From the NCBI RefSeq assembly GCF_020102855.1, contig NZ_JADHZD010000004.1:248001-312000 (forward strand): a stretch of 64,000 bases of DNA, in the 5' to 3' direction. Below the pieces are notes generated by a model. The model was not told the origin of the DNA, ran no database searches, and saw only the letters and a list, made by a program, of their open reading frames with translations. This document shows positions 53,101-62,075 of the stretch, one piece after another. A program made the translations under genes and the position numbers. The stretch's first letter is position 1; the number at the start of each line of letters is the position of its first letter. The stretch comes from Nocardioides lacusdianchii (GTDB lineage: Bacteria > Actinomycetota > Actinomycetes > Propionibacteriales > Nocardioidaceae).

Positions 53101-53748
53101 ATGAGGTTCTACGTCCACGGAGCCGGACGCGCCGGCCGTGAAGCCTGGCCGGCGCAGGCGGACGACGGCGCCGTCTTCGCCGACCACTCGGCCGCGACCG
53201 GGGCGTCGGACAAGGCAGCGCTCCTGCGCGAGCAGTGCCCGTCGCGGGACGTCGTACTGGTTGCCCACTCGCTCGGCGCGGTGCCGGCCGCGCTCGGGCT
53301 GGACGTGACGTCGCTGTCGCACGTGATCCTCGTCGAGCCGGCGCTCTACGACGCCGCTCGCGGCGACGTCGCCGTGGAGGCTCACATCTCGGCGATCACC
53401 ACCGCGCGTGAGTCGGCCGACGCACGTGACCTCTTCGGCTACTGGCAGGTCGTCGCGCCGCTGATGTTCGGGCGCCCGGCGACCGACGCGGCGTGGGAGG
53501 AGGACGAGCCCCTGGCGGCGCGCTTCGCCGCCGTCGAACCACCGTGGGGTCACGGCGTCGACGCGACCGTCTTCGGCGCCGTGCCGACGCTCGTCGTGAC
53601 AGGAGACTGGAACGAGGAGTACGAGGCGATCGCCGAGTGCCTCGCGGAAGCAGGTGCCTCGCACGTCCACCTGACGGGTCATCGACACCGCCCCCAGGAC
53701 CACGCCGGCTTCGAGGCGCTGGTCGCCGACTTCACCGGGACCCCGTGA
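53101..53748 (+). CDS. Alpha/beta hydrolase
   Basis: A protein of 215 residues, short for the family. The nucleophile elbow VAHSLGA gives Ser57, TGDWNEEY gives the acid Asp168, and QDHAGF gives His201, so a full catalytic triad can be proposed. HGAGRAGREAW near the start forms the oxyanion-hole loop. It is probably an esterase or lactonase on a small substrate. It converges with the first acetyltransferase gene. Confidence 0.8.
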   Translation: MRFYVHGAGRAGREAWPAQADDGAVFADHSAATGASDKAALLREQCPSRDVVLVAHSLGAVPAALGLDVTSLSHVILVEPALYDAARGDVAVEAHISAITTARESADARDLFGYWQVVAPLMFGRPATDAAWEEDEPLAARFAAVEPPWGHGVDATVFGAVPTLVVTGDWNEEYEAIAECLAEAGASHVHLTGHRHRPQDHAGFEALVADFTGTP

Positions 53749-53752
53749 CGGG

Positions 53753-54211
53753 CTACGGACGAGCCAGCGCCTTCTCGTAGAAGATCCGCGTCAGTCCGTG
53801 CTCGGTCGCCCGGTGCGTCTCGTCGTACCCGATCCGTTCGTAGAGCCGCTGGTTCTCCACCATCGACACGTGCGTGAAGAGGCGGATGCGGGTCCGGCCG
53901 AGGGCCAGCGCACGCTCCTCGGCCAGCTCGAGCAGGGCGCGGCCGACGCCGTGGCCGTGGCACCTCGGCAGCACGGCGACGTTGTCGAGCAGCAGGGCAT
54001 CGGGCTCGGCGACCACGACCAGGTAGCCGACCACCTCGCCGTCCTCGTCGGCCACCCAGACCTCGTCGGCGGCAACGGCGGCGGCGTAGTCCGCATCCAG
54101 CGGCCGGGGGCGCTGACCGCCCATGCGGGAAAGGTAGGGGGAGTACGCCGCCAGCGCCACGCGCTCGATCGCCGCCACGTCCTCGGCGGTCGCGCGGCGG
54201 AGGACGGCCAT
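53753..54211 (-). CDS. GNAT-family N-acetyltransferase
   Basis: A protein of 152 residues from the ATG that overlaps the previous gene's stop (TGATG). LDNVAVLPRCHGHGVGRALLELAEERA near residues 85-111 is the acetyl-CoA pyrophosphate loop (consensus Q/RxxGxG/A, here CHGHGVG), and VENQRLYERIGYDE is the C-terminal strand-helix. It acetylates an amine on a small molecule or protein; the acceptor is unknown. It is coupled to a second acetyltransferase. Confidence 0.85.
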   Translation of the reverse strand: MAVLRRATAEDVAAIERVALAAYSPYLSRMGGQRPRPLDADYAAAVAADEVWVADEDGEVVGYLVVVAEPDALLLDNVAVLPRCHGHGVGRALLELAEERALALGRTRIRLFTHVSMVENQRLYERIGYDETHRATEHGLTRIFYEKALARP

Positions 54212-54747
54212 CAGCCCGGCATCCGTACGCCGAACCACTGCTCGGCGTCGAACTCCTCGAAGCGTGCGAGCTCGGTGAACCCCAGTCGCGCGGCCAGGGC
54301 GAGCGAGCGGTCGTTGGCGGCCTGGGTGCACACGACCACCGGCTCGCCGAGCCTCTCGTCGGACCACACGAGGATCGCCGCGCCCGCCTCGGCGGCGTAC
54401 CCGTGCCCCCAGGCGGCCACGGGCATCACGTAGCTGAGCTCGAGGAACGGACCCTCGAGCGCAGCGCCGCCGGGGCGCGACGGGTCGCGACGGCCCAGGC
54501 CCATCCAGCCGACGAACCGCCCGTCGTGCTCGAGGACGAACTGCGCCGGGCGGTCGGCCGGCACCTCCGGCAGCTCGGCCTCGAGCGTCGCGCGGTCGCG
54601 CCCGCCGCCGAGGTGGTGGTTCACCGTCGGGTCGGACCCCATGTCCAGGAACACCTCGCGGTCGCGGGCCTCGGGCGGGCGCAGCAGGAGGCGCTCGGTG
54701 CGGATCGGGGCAAGCGGCCAGTCATCGAGGACGAGGGGCTGGACCAT
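54211..54747 (-). CDS. GNAT acetyltransferase, RimJ/RimL type
   Basis: A protein of 178 residues. RTERLLLRPPEARDREVFLDM is the typical RimJ/RimL-like opening, and AAWGHGYAAEAGAAIL near residues 114-129 the acetyl-CoA loop, followed by ANDRSLALAARLGFTELARFEE. Family members acetylate protein N-termini (ribosomal proteins) or small molecules. It is immediately upstream of, and coupled to, the other GNAT gene. Confidence 0.85.
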   Translation of the reverse strand: MVQPLVLDDWPLAPIRTERLLLRPPEARDREVFLDMGSDPTVNHHLGGGRDRATLEAELPEVPADRPAQFVLEHDGRFVGWMGLGRRDPSRPGGAALEGPFLELSYVMPVAAWGHGYAAEAGAAILVWSDERLGEPVVVCTQAANDRSLALAARLGFTELARFEEFDAEQWFGVRMPG

Positions 54748-54847
54748 GCGGGGAGCGTAGCGCTGAACCGCGCAAGAACTTGTCATCACATCGGGCGTTC
54801 CTTCGGCAGTTCTCGCCAGTGAGGCCGTGTGATGTGGCGCACTAGTT

Positions 54848-54891
54848 TGAGGCTTCTCGGGTATCCACCCCTGCGAAAACTGGAGGCCTCA
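54848..54891 (+). promoter_or_regulatory. Leader inverted repeat overlapping the permease ribosome site
   Basis: TGAGGC (54848-54853) is complementary to GCCTCA (54886-54891), 32 bases apart. The right arm touches the Shine-Dalgarno GGAGG (54882-54886), six bases before the ATG at 54893. Pairing would hide the ribosome site, so the leader could act as a translational switch. No known riboswitch consensus was recognised. Confidence 0.35.
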
Positions 54892-54892
54892 C

Positions 54893-56320
54893 ATGTCGAT
54901 GTTCAAGTGGGACGTGGTCGATCCCGCACCGGGCGAAACGGTGCTCCCGCACCAGCGGCTGCCGTGGGGCAAGACGATCGGCCTGGGCGCCCAGCACGTG
55001 GTCGCCATGTTCGGCGCCACCTTCGTCTTCCCGCTCGTCATGGGGCTCGACGCCAACCTCGCGATCATGTTCTCGGGCCTCTGCACGATCCTGTTCCTGC
55101 TCATCGTGCAGAACCGGGTGCCGAGCTACCTCGGCACGAGCGCCTCGTTCGTGGCCTCGGTCGCTGCGATCCGCGCGCTCGACGAGGGCAACGACTCCTC
55201 CTACGTCACCGGCGCGATCCTCGTCGGCGGCCTCGTGCTCGCCGCGGTCGGCGTCCTGGTGCACTTCGCGGGGGCGGATCTGATCCACCGGATCCTGCCG
55301 CCCGCCGTCACCGGCGCCGTCGTGATGCTCATCGGCTTCAACCTCGCGCCCGTCGTGGCCGGCATCTACTGGCCCCAGGACCAGTGGATCGCGCTGCTGA
55401 CGGCCGCGTTCATGGTCTTCGCAGCCGTTGCGCTGCCGGGCTTCTGGTCGCGCATCGCGGTCTTCCTCGCGCTCGTCTTCGGCTACGTGCTGTCGTGGAT
55501 CTTCGACCTCGTCTTCGGGCCCATCACGTCCGTCCTCGGTGGCGCCACCGAGGCGACCGAGCACGACCGGCTCTTCGCGATCAGCGGCGTCGGTGACGCC
55601 GCCTGGTTCGGCCTCCCGTCGGGCACCCTCGCCGACGGCGTGTCCGTCGTCCACGGCCCGTCCTTCTCGCTCACCGCCATCCTGCTGGTCCTGCCCGGCG
55701 TCATCGCCCTGGTCGCGGAGAACACCGGGCACGTCAAGGCCGTCGCGGAGATGACCGGCGAGGACCTCGACCCCTACATGGGCCGCGCCATCGGCGCCGA
55801 CGGCATCGCCACCGCCTTCGCCAGCGCATTCGGCGGCTCGCCCACCACGACGTACGCCGAGAACATCGGCGTCATGGGCGCCACGCGGGTCTACTCCTCC
55901 GCCGCCTACTACGTCGCCGCAGCCGTCGCCATCCTCCTGGGCCTCTGCCCGAAGTTCGGCGCGGTCGTCAACGCCACCCCCGGAGGCGTCCTGGGCGGCA
56001 TCACGGTTGTGCTCTACGGAATGATCGGACTGGTGGGAGCCAAGATCTGGGTCGAGAACAACATCGACTTCGGCAACCCCGTCAACATGGTCGGCCTCTC
56101 CGCCGGCCTGATCGCCGGCATCGGCGGCGTGACCCTCACGTTCGGTGACGACTTCGAGCTCGGCGGCATCGCCCTCGGCACGATCCTGGTCATCGTGTTC
56201 TTCCACATGGTCAAGGGCCGCGGCGGCGACGGCGCCGGCAACGTGACCCGCAACCTCAGCCACCCCGACTACGACGGCGGCGTCGACGACGCAGCCTCCG
56301 GAGGCACCGCACCCCGATGA
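54893..56320 (+). CDS. NCS2-family nucleobase permease (xanthine/uracil type)
   Basis: A protein of 475 residues with 12-14 membrane segments. LGAQHVVAMFGATFVFPLVMG near residues 33-53 and the NCS2 core segment AFGGSPTTTYAENIGVMGATRV near 310-331, with Asn-rich TYAEN, define the family. ALVAEN with the conserved Glu of helix 8 is also present (IALVAENTGH). It imports xanthine, uracil or a related purine or pyrimidine by proton symport. It overlaps the molybdenum-hydroxylase genes (ATGA), which strongly suggests that its substrate is what that enzyme hydroxylates. Confidence 0.9.
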   Translation: MSMFKWDVVDPAPGETVLPHQRLPWGKTIGLGAQHVVAMFGATFVFPLVMGLDANLAIMFSGLCTILFLLIVQNRVPSYLGTSASFVASVAAIRALDEGNDSSYVTGAILVGGLVLAAVGVLVHFAGADLIHRILPPAVTGAVVMLIGFNLAPVVAGIYWPQDQWIALLTAAFMVFAAVALPGFWSRIAVFLALVFGYVLSWIFDLVFGPITSVLGGATEATEHDRLFAISGVGDAAWFGLPSGTLADGVSVVHGPSFSLTAILLVLPGVIALVAENTGHVKAVAEMTGEDLDPYMGRAIGADGIATAFASAFGGSPTTTYAENIGVMGATRVYSSAAYYVAAAVAILLGLCPKFGAVVNATPGGVLGGITVVLYGMIGLVGAKIWVENNIDFGNPVNMVGLSAGLIAGIGGVTLTFGDDFELGGIALGTILVIVFFHMVKGRGGDGAGNVTRNLSHPDYDGGVDDAASGGTAPR

Positions 56321-57159
56321 AGCCTGCACCCTTCGCCTACCTGCGTCCGTCCACCCTCGAGGAAGCCCTCGCGGCGCTCGCGGGGGAGCAGGGGGCGAAG
56401 GTGCTGGCCGGCGGCCAGTCCCTGGTCCCGCTGCTGTCCATGCGGCTGGCCGCACCGTCGATGCTCATCGACATCAACGCCCTGCCGGACCTCGGCCACG
56501 TCACCTGCGACGAGGCCGGGGTCCGGGTCGGGGCCCTCGCCCGCCACGCCCACGTGCTCGCCTCGCCCGAGGCGGCCACCACCCAGCCGCTCGTCGCGAT
56601 GGCGCTGGCCAACGTGGCCCACCCCACGATCCGCAACCGCGGCACCACTGTCGGCTCGATCGTGCACGCCGACGCCGCGGCCGAGATGCCCATGGTGCTG
56701 CGGCTGCTCGAGGGATCGGTCGACGTCGCGTCGGTGCGCGGTCGGCGTACGATCCCGGCCGCGGAGCTCTTCGCCGGCCCGCTGGAGTCCACGCTGGCCC
56801 ACGACGAGATCGCCGTCGAGGCGTTCTTCCCGGCGCTCGCGCCCGGTGCGGGCGTGGCCTTCCAGGAGATCTCGCGCCGCCACGGCGACTACGCCCTCGT
56901 CGGTGTCGCCGCCCACGTCGAGCTCGAGGGCGACGAGGTCGTCCGGGCCCGGCTCGGTTACCTCTCGGTGAGCGACGTGCCCGTCGTCGTCGACGTCAGC
57001 GACTCGCTGGCCGACCCCGCGGGCGCAGCCCTCGCCGAGCTCGAGCCGGTCGACGACATCCACGCCACCGCCGACTACCGCGCGCACCTGGTGCGCGTGC
57101 TGACCCCCCGCGTGCTGGCCGCCGCGACCGACCACGCCCGGCAGAGGATGAACGCATGA
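56317..57159 (+). CDS. Molybdenum hydroxylase FAD subunit (CoxM/XdhB-like)
   Basis: A protein of 280 residues. VLAGGQSLVPLLSMRLA near residues 28-44 and TIRNRGTTVGSIVHADAAAEMP near 108-129 are the two FAD-binding motifs of medium subunits of the xanthine oxidase/CO dehydrogenase family. It takes electrons from the [2Fe-2S] subunit and passes them to an acceptor. A usual length is 280-300. It overlaps the genes on either side. Confidence 0.92.
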   Translation: MKPAPFAYLRPSTLEEALAALAGEQGAKVLAGGQSLVPLLSMRLAAPSMLIDINALPDLGHVTCDEAGVRVGALARHAHVLASPEAATTQPLVAMALANVAHPTIRNRGTTVGSIVHADAAAEMPMVLRLLEGSVDVASVRGRRTIPAAELFAGPLESTLAHDEIAVEAFFPALAPGAGVAFQEISRRHGDYALVGVAAHVELEGDEVVRARLGYLSVSDVPVVVDVSDSLADPAGAALAELEPVDDIHATADYRAHLVRVLTPRVLAAATDHARQRMNA

Positions 57160-57656
57160 GCGAGCAGATCCACGACGTCCGCCTGCACGTCAACGGCTCC
57201 GTCCACGAGGTACGCGTCCCCGCGCGCCGCCTGCTGTCCGACGCGCTGCGCCACGACTGCGGCCTCACCGGCACCCACGTCGGCTGCGAGCACGGCGTGT
57301 GCGGCGCGTGCACCGTGCTGGTCGACGGCGCGCCGATGCGCTCGTGCCTGATGCTGGCGGTCTCGGCGGTCGACGCCGAGATCACCACCGTCGAGGGCCT
57401 GACCGAGGTCGACGGGACGCCGCAGGGCCGGCTCAGCCCGGTGCAGCAGGCGTTCTCCGACTGCCACGGTCTGCAGTGCGGCTTCTGCACCCCCGGCTTC
57501 CTGACCACCATCACGGCCGGGCTCGAGGAGAACCCCGACCCGACCGAGGACGAGGCGCGGGAGATGATCGCGGGCAACCTGTGCCGCTGCACCGGCTACC
57601 AGAACATCGTGAAGTCGGTGCTCCGCGCTGCCGAGATCAAGCAGGAGCGCGCATGA
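57156..57656 (+). CDS. Molybdenum hydroxylase [2Fe-2S] subunit (CoxS/XdhC-like)
   Basis: A protein of 166 residues. The plant-type cluster Cys lie in GCEHGVCGACTV (residues about 43-54) with a fourth in RSCLML. The second cluster is bound by CGFCTPGF and NLCRCTGYQNI near the C-terminus. It relays electrons from the molybdenum centre to the FAD subunit. All eight expected Cys are present. It overlaps the large-subunit gene by four bases. Confidence 0.94.
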   Translation: MSEQIHDVRLHVNGSVHEVRVPARRLLSDALRHDCGLTGTHVGCEHGVCGACTVLVDGAPMRSCLMLAVSAVDAEITTVEGLTEVDGTPQGRLSPVQQAFSDCHGLQCGFCTPGFLTTITAGLEENPDPTEDEAREMIAGNLCRCTGYQNIVKSVLRAAEIKQERA

Positions 57657-60049
57657 CCACCAAGCTGTTCGGCACCAAGGTCGCCCGCGTCGAGGACCAG
57701 CGCTTCCTGCGCGGCCAGGGCCGCTACGTCGACGACCTCCTCCACGACGACCCCCGGCTGCTGCACGCCGCGGTGCTGCGCTCGCCGCACGCCCACGCGC
57801 GGATCACCGACATCGACGTCGCCGACGTGCTCGACGTCGAGGGCGTCGTGGCGGTGTGGACCCACGACGACCTCACCGACGCGATGGCGGAGCCGCTGCC
57901 GCTGCTCATCCCGCACCCGACGCTGACCCACGGGCGCACCCAGTACGCCCTGGCGAAGGACGAGGTGAACTACGTCGGCGAGGCGATCGCCTTCGTGGTC
58001 GCCGTCGACCGCTACGTCGCCGAGGACGCGGTCGCGCGGATCCGGGTGTCCTACGAGCACCTCGAGCCCGTCGTCGGCATCGACGCCGCCCGCGCGGCGA
58101 AGCGGCTGGTGCACGACGACGTGCCCGGCAACGTCGGTGCCCGGATGGAGCAGGAGAACGGCGACGCCCGCGCGGCCATCGCCGACGCGCCCCACACCCT
58201 GGTGCTCGACCTCGACATCGAGCGGTCCGCCTGCACGCCGATGGAGGGTCGCGGCACCGTCGCGCGCTGGGACCCCGACACCAGCCGGCTGACGGTCTGG
58301 TCGTCGACGCAGACCTCCACCGGCGTACGCGGCTGCGTGGCCGCCAAGCTCGGCCTCGACCTGGCCAAGGTCGACGTCATCACCCCTGACGTCGGCGGTG
58401 GCTTCGGCGTGAAGGTCGTGCACCCGTGGCCCGAGGAGCTCCTCGTCCCGCTGGCGGCGAAGACGCTCGGCCGGCCGGTGAAGTTCACCGAGGACCGCCG
58501 CGAGCACTTCATCTCCTCCGCGCACGAGCGCGCCCAGCAGCACCACGTCGAGGTCGGCTTCGACGACGACGGGCGCGTGCTCGGGCTCAACGTCGAGTTC
58601 TGGCACGACCACGGCGCCTACACGCCGTACGGCCTCATCGTCCCGATCATCACCTCGACCCAGCTGCTCGGCCCCTACAAGCCGCTCAACTACCGCGTGG
58701 TCTTCGAGTCGCTCTACACCAACACCGTCATCGTCACGCCCTACCGCGGCGCCGGTCGCCCGCAGGGCTGCTTCGTGATGGAGCGGACCATGGACGCGAT
58801 CGCGGCCTACCTCGGCAAGGACCGCACCGAGGTGCGCAGCACCAACTTCATCCAGCCCGACGAGTTCCCCTACGAGCACGGCCTGATCTTCCAGGACGGC
58901 CGCGAGCTGACCTACGACTCGGGCGACTACCCGGCCTCGCTGGAGAAGCTCAAGGCGCTGGTCGGCTGGGACGAGTTCGAGGACTTCCGCGCCGAGATGG
59001 CCGCCCAGGGGCGTCGCGTCGGCATCGGTCTGGCCTGCTACGTCGAGGGCACCGGCGTCGGCCCCTACGAGGGCGCCCACGTGCACGTCGAGACGTCCGG
59101 CAAGGTCAAGGTCGCCACCGGCCTCACCACGCAGGGCCAGGGGCACCAGACCGCGTTCGCGCAGATCGTCGCCGACACCCTCGGGGTGCGCTTCGAGGAC
59201 GTCGAGATCACCACCGGCGACACCCGCAAGATGCCCTACGCCGTGGGCACCTTCGCCTCGCGCGCCGCGGTGATGAGCGGCTCCGCGATCCACCTCGCCG
59301 CGCTGCGCGCGAAGGAGAAGGCGCTGCGGATCGCCGCCGAGGCGCTCGAGGCGGCCGAGGAGGACCTCGAGATCGTCGACGGCGTCGTGAGCGTCAGGGG
59401 TACCGACACCAGCATCGACCTCGGCACCGTCGCGGTCCTGTCCAACCCGCTGCGCTACGCCTTCGACGAGGCGTCCAAGGCCGCCACGCAGTTCAGCGTC
59501 GGCGACCCGGGCAAGCCGCCGGTGGCCGAGGACGACGAGCCAGGCCTGGAGGGCAAGGACTTCTACTCCCCGCCGCGCTCGACCTTCGCCAACGGCATGC
59601 ACGCCGTGATCGTGGAGACCGATCCCGACACGGCCGAGATCACGATCCTGAAGTACGCCGTCGTCCACGACTGCGGGCACCTGATCAACCCGATGATCGT
59701 CGAGGGGCAGATCCACGGCGGCGTCGCGCAGGGCGTGGGCGGTGCGCTCTACGAGCGGATGGCCTACGACGAGTCCGGGCAGCTGCTCAACGCGTCCTTC
59801 ATGGACTTCCTGATGCCCTACGCCTCCGAGGTGCCGACCAGCATCGACATCGACCACCTCGAGACCCCCTCGCCCCTCAACCCGCTCGGCATCAAGGGCG
59901 CGGGCGAGGCCGGCGTCATCCCGTCCGCCGCCGTGTTCGCCGCGGCGATCGAGGACGCCGAGGGCTTCCCCATCACGGCGATGCCCATCTCGCCGTCCGA
60001 GCTGTACGCGCTGCGCCTGACGCACGCCGACCCTGAGGAGACCCCGTGA
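57653..60049 (+). CDS. Molybdenum hydroxylase large subunit (CoxL-like, not form I CODH)
   Basis: A protein of 798 residues. DVGGGFGVKVVHPWPEE binds the molybdopterin, and the active-site loop reads PYRGAGRPQG near residues 363-372. True CO dehydrogenases have AYXCSFR there, so CO is not the likely substrate; this is the form II pattern. The catalytic Glu752 sits in GAGEAG. Such enzymes hydroxylate N-heterocycles or aldehydes using water oxygen. The permease and amidase in the same operon support a purine, pyrimidine or nicotinate-like ring as substrate. Cofactor supply needs MoeZ, encoded at 34.6 kb. Confidence 0.92.
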   Translation: MTTKLFGTKVARVEDQRFLRGQGRYVDDLLHDDPRLLHAAVLRSPHAHARITDIDVADVLDVEGVVAVWTHDDLTDAMAEPLPLLIPHPTLTHGRTQYALAKDEVNYVGEAIAFVVAVDRYVAEDAVARIRVSYEHLEPVVGIDAARAAKRLVHDDVPGNVGARMEQENGDARAAIADAPHTLVLDLDIERSACTPMEGRGTVARWDPDTSRLTVWSSTQTSTGVRGCVAAKLGLDLAKVDVITPDVGGGFGVKVVHPWPEELLVPLAAKTLGRPVKFTEDRREHFISSAHERAQQHHVEVGFDDDGRVLGLNVEFWHDHGAYTPYGLIVPIITSTQLLGPYKPLNYRVVFESLYTNTVIVTPYRGAGRPQGCFVMERTMDAIAAYLGKDRTEVRSTNFIQPDEFPYEHGLIFQDGRELTYDSGDYPASLEKLKALVGWDEFEDFRAEMAAQGRRVGIGLACYVEGTGVGPYEGAHVHVETSGKVKVATGLTTQGQGHQTAFAQIVADTLGVRFEDVEITTGDTRKMPYAVGTFASRAAVMSGSAIHLAALRAKEKALRIAAEALEAAEEDLEIVDGVVSVRGTDTSIDLGTVAVLSNPLRYAFDEASKAATQFSVGDPGKPPVAEDDEPGLEGKDFYSPPRSTFANGMHAVIVETDPDTAEITILKYAVVHDCGHLINPMIVEGQIHGGVAQGVGGALYERMAYDESGQLLNASFMDFLMPYASEVPTSIDIDHLETPSPLNPLGIKGAGEAGVIPSAAVFAAAIEDAEGFPITAMPISPSELYALRLTHADPEETP

Positions 60050-60687
60050 AGTTCACCGGAGAGAACGTCCTGGCCGCACCTGTGGAGCAGGCGTGGGACG
60101 CGCTGCTCGACCCGGCGGTGCTCGTGCGCACCATCCCGGGCTGCGAGAAGCTCGAGGCGACGGGGGAGAACGCCTACGCGATGACCGTCACCGCCGGCGT
60201 CGCCTCGATCAAGGGCACCTACGCCGGCTCGTGCGAGCTGCGCGACCTCGTGGAGCACGAGTCGCTGGTGATGAAGCTCGACGGCGCCGGGGCACCGGGC
60301 ACGATCGGTGCCACGGTCAACGTGCGCTTCACCCCCGAGGGCTCCTCGACGCGGATCTCGTACGACGCCGACGCGGTCGTCGGCGGGATGATCGGCGGTG
60401 TCGGGCAGCGCATGCTCACCAGCGTCTCGCGCCGCATGGCCGGGGAGTTCTTCGGCAACGTCGACGGCGTGCTGGCGGGCGGGCCGGTCGCTGCGGCCGT
60501 CACCGCCCCCGCGGGTGCCACCGTCGAGCCCGGCGCGCCCGCGCCGGCCGGCGCGGTCTTCACCGCCCCGGCCAAGGCGTCGTCGCCGGTCGGCTCCCAG
60601 CAGGACTTCCTGACCGGCGTCGCCGTCGGGGCAGGTCTGGTCCTGCTCGGCGCCGTGGTCGGCGGCCTGCTCGGTCGCCGTCGATGA
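60046..60687 (+). CDS. CoxG-like SRPBCC protein with C-terminal membrane anchor
   Basis: A protein of 213 residues from a GTG that overlaps the previous stop. Residues 1-145 match the CoxG/SRPBCC fold (FTGENVLAAPVEQAWDALLDPAVLVRTIPGCE). A Pro/Ala-rich linker follows, and residues 188-210 form one membrane helix ending in GRRR. In Oligotropha CoxG recruits CO dehydrogenase to the membrane; here it should anchor the hydroxylase near the respiratory chain. It is a small-subunit partner, not an enzyme. Confidence 0.88.
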   Translation: MKFTGENVLAAPVEQAWDALLDPAVLVRTIPGCEKLEATGENAYAMTVTAGVASIKGTYAGSCELRDLVEHESLVMKLDGAGAPGTIGATVNVRFTPEGSSTRISYDADAVVGGMIGGVGQRMLTSVSRRMAGEFFGNVDGVLAGGPVAAAVTAPAGATVEPGAPAPAGAVFTAPAKASSPVGSQQDFLTGVAVGAGLVLLGAVVGGLLGRRR

Positions 60688-62075
60688 CCGACCTCACGGT
60701 CGACTCCACCGCCCGCGCGCAGGCGGCCGCCGTACGCTCCGGCGAGGTCTCGGCCACCGAGCTGCTCGAGCTGCACCTCGACCGCATCGAGGAGCGCAAC
60801 CCCGAGCTCAACGCGATCGTCTCCCTCGACGCCGAGCGCGCGCGGGCCTGGGCGGCGGTCGCCGACCAGGCGCAGGCCTCCGGCGAGGTCGTCGGCCCGC
60901 TGCACGGGCTGCCCTTCGCGGTGAAGGACACCCACGCGCTCAAGGGCTGGCGCACGACCTACGGCTCGCCGATCTTCGCCGACTCCGTCGCCGACCACGA
61001 CGTCCTGCACGTCGAGCGCGTGCGCGCGGCGGGCGCGGTCTTCGTCGGCAAGACCAACGTGCCGGAGTTCGCTGCCGGGTCCCACACCTTCAACACCGTC
61101 TTCGGCGTCACCCGCAACCCGGTCGACCCGACCCGCTCCGCCGGCGGGTCGAGCGGGGGAGCGGCGTGCGCGCTGGCGTCTGGCATGGTGCCCCTGGCCG
61201 ACGGCTCGGACATGGGTGGCTCGCTGCGCAACCCGGCGTCGTTCTGCGGCGTCGTGGGCATGCGGCCCTCGCTCGGACGGGTGCCCGAGTGGCCGCTCTA
61301 CAACCAGTGGGAGACCACGTCGGTGGGCGGGCCGATGGCCCGCAACGTGGGCGACCTCGCCCTGCTGCTCTCCGTGCTCGCCGGCCCCGACCCGCGTGCC
61401 CCGCACGCCCTCGGCGACCCCGGCGCCCTCTTCGCGTCCGAGCTGCGGCCCGCCTCACTGGCCGGCCTGCGGGTGGCCTGCTCCGTGGACCTCGGCGGCG
61501 CACTCGTGGTGGACCACGCGGTCGCGGACGTCGTACGCGCCACCGCGACGCGGCTCTCCGACGCCGGCGCGGCCGTCACCGACGCCGCCCCCGACCTCGC
61601 GCTGGCCGACGACACCTTCCGCACCCTGCGGGCCTGGCACTTCCAGGCCAAGTTCGGCGCGCTCCTCGCCGAGCACCCGACGTCGTTCAAGCCGTCCCTC
61701 GAGGCCAACATCCGGGCGGGGGAGTCGCTGACCGGTGCCGACGTCGCCCGGGCCTACTCCCAGCGCACCTCGCTGTCGGAGACGATGCGGCTCTTCTTCG
61801 GCGAGCACGACGTGCTCCTGCTGCCGACCTCGCAGGTCCCGCCGTTCCCGGTGGAGCAGGAGTTCCCCGAGGCGATCAACGGCGAGGAGATGCCCGACTA
61901 CCTCGCGTGGATGCGGTCGGCCTACTTCATCACCGTCACCGGCTGCCCCGCGATCTCGGTGCCCGCCGGCACCACCCCCGACGGCCTGCCCGTGGGCGTC
62001 CAGCTCGTCGCGCGCCACGGCGCCGACCGGCAGCTCCTCGAGGTCGCCGCGGCCGTGGAGGAGCTCCTCTCCTGA
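60684..62075 (+). CDS. Amidase-signature family hydrolase
   Basis: A protein of 463 residues from ATG 60684. The Ser-cisSer-Lys triad is visible: Lys81 in AVKDTH, Ser156 in GGSSGG and nucleophile Ser180 in SDMGGSLRNPA. Amidases of this family hydrolyse carboxamides, ureides or ring amides. As the last gene of the permease-hydroxylase operon, it is placed to cleave an amide or ureide bond of the hydroxylated product, releasing ammonia. The length and overlaps are normal, and no lesion is seen. Confidence 0.9.
   Translation: MTDLTVDSTARAQAAAVRSGEVSATELLELHLDRIEERNPELNAIVSLDAERARAWAAVADQAQASGEVVGPLHGLPFAVKDTHALKGWRTTYGSPIFADSVADHDVLHVERVRAAGAVFVGKTNVPEFAAGSHTFNTVFGVTRNPVDPTRSAGGSSGGAACALASGMVPLADGSDMGGSLRNPASFCGVVGMRPSLGRVPEWPLYNQWETTSVGGPMARNVGDLALLLSVLAGPDPRAPHALGDPGALFASELRPASLAGLRVACSVDLGGALVVDHAVADVVRATATRLSDAGAAVTDAAPDLALADDTFRTLRAWHFQAKFGALLAEHPTSFKPSLEANIRAGESLTGADVARAYSQRTSLSETMRLFFGEHDVLLLPTSQVPPFPVEQEFPEAINGEEMPDYLAWMRSAYFITVTGCPAISVPAGTTPDGLPVGVQLVARHGADRQLLEVAAAVEELLS

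Noticed and set aside
57596..60025. An 809-codon open frame opposite the hydroxylase large subunit
   Set aside because: The plus strand encodes a complete, motif-rich subunit with overlapping neighbours; the minus-strand product is low complexity.
57653..60049. CO dehydrogenase large subunit
   Set aside because: The active-site loop is PYRGAGR, not the AYXCSFR of form I CO dehydrogenase, and the permease and amidase in the operon do not fit CO oxidation.
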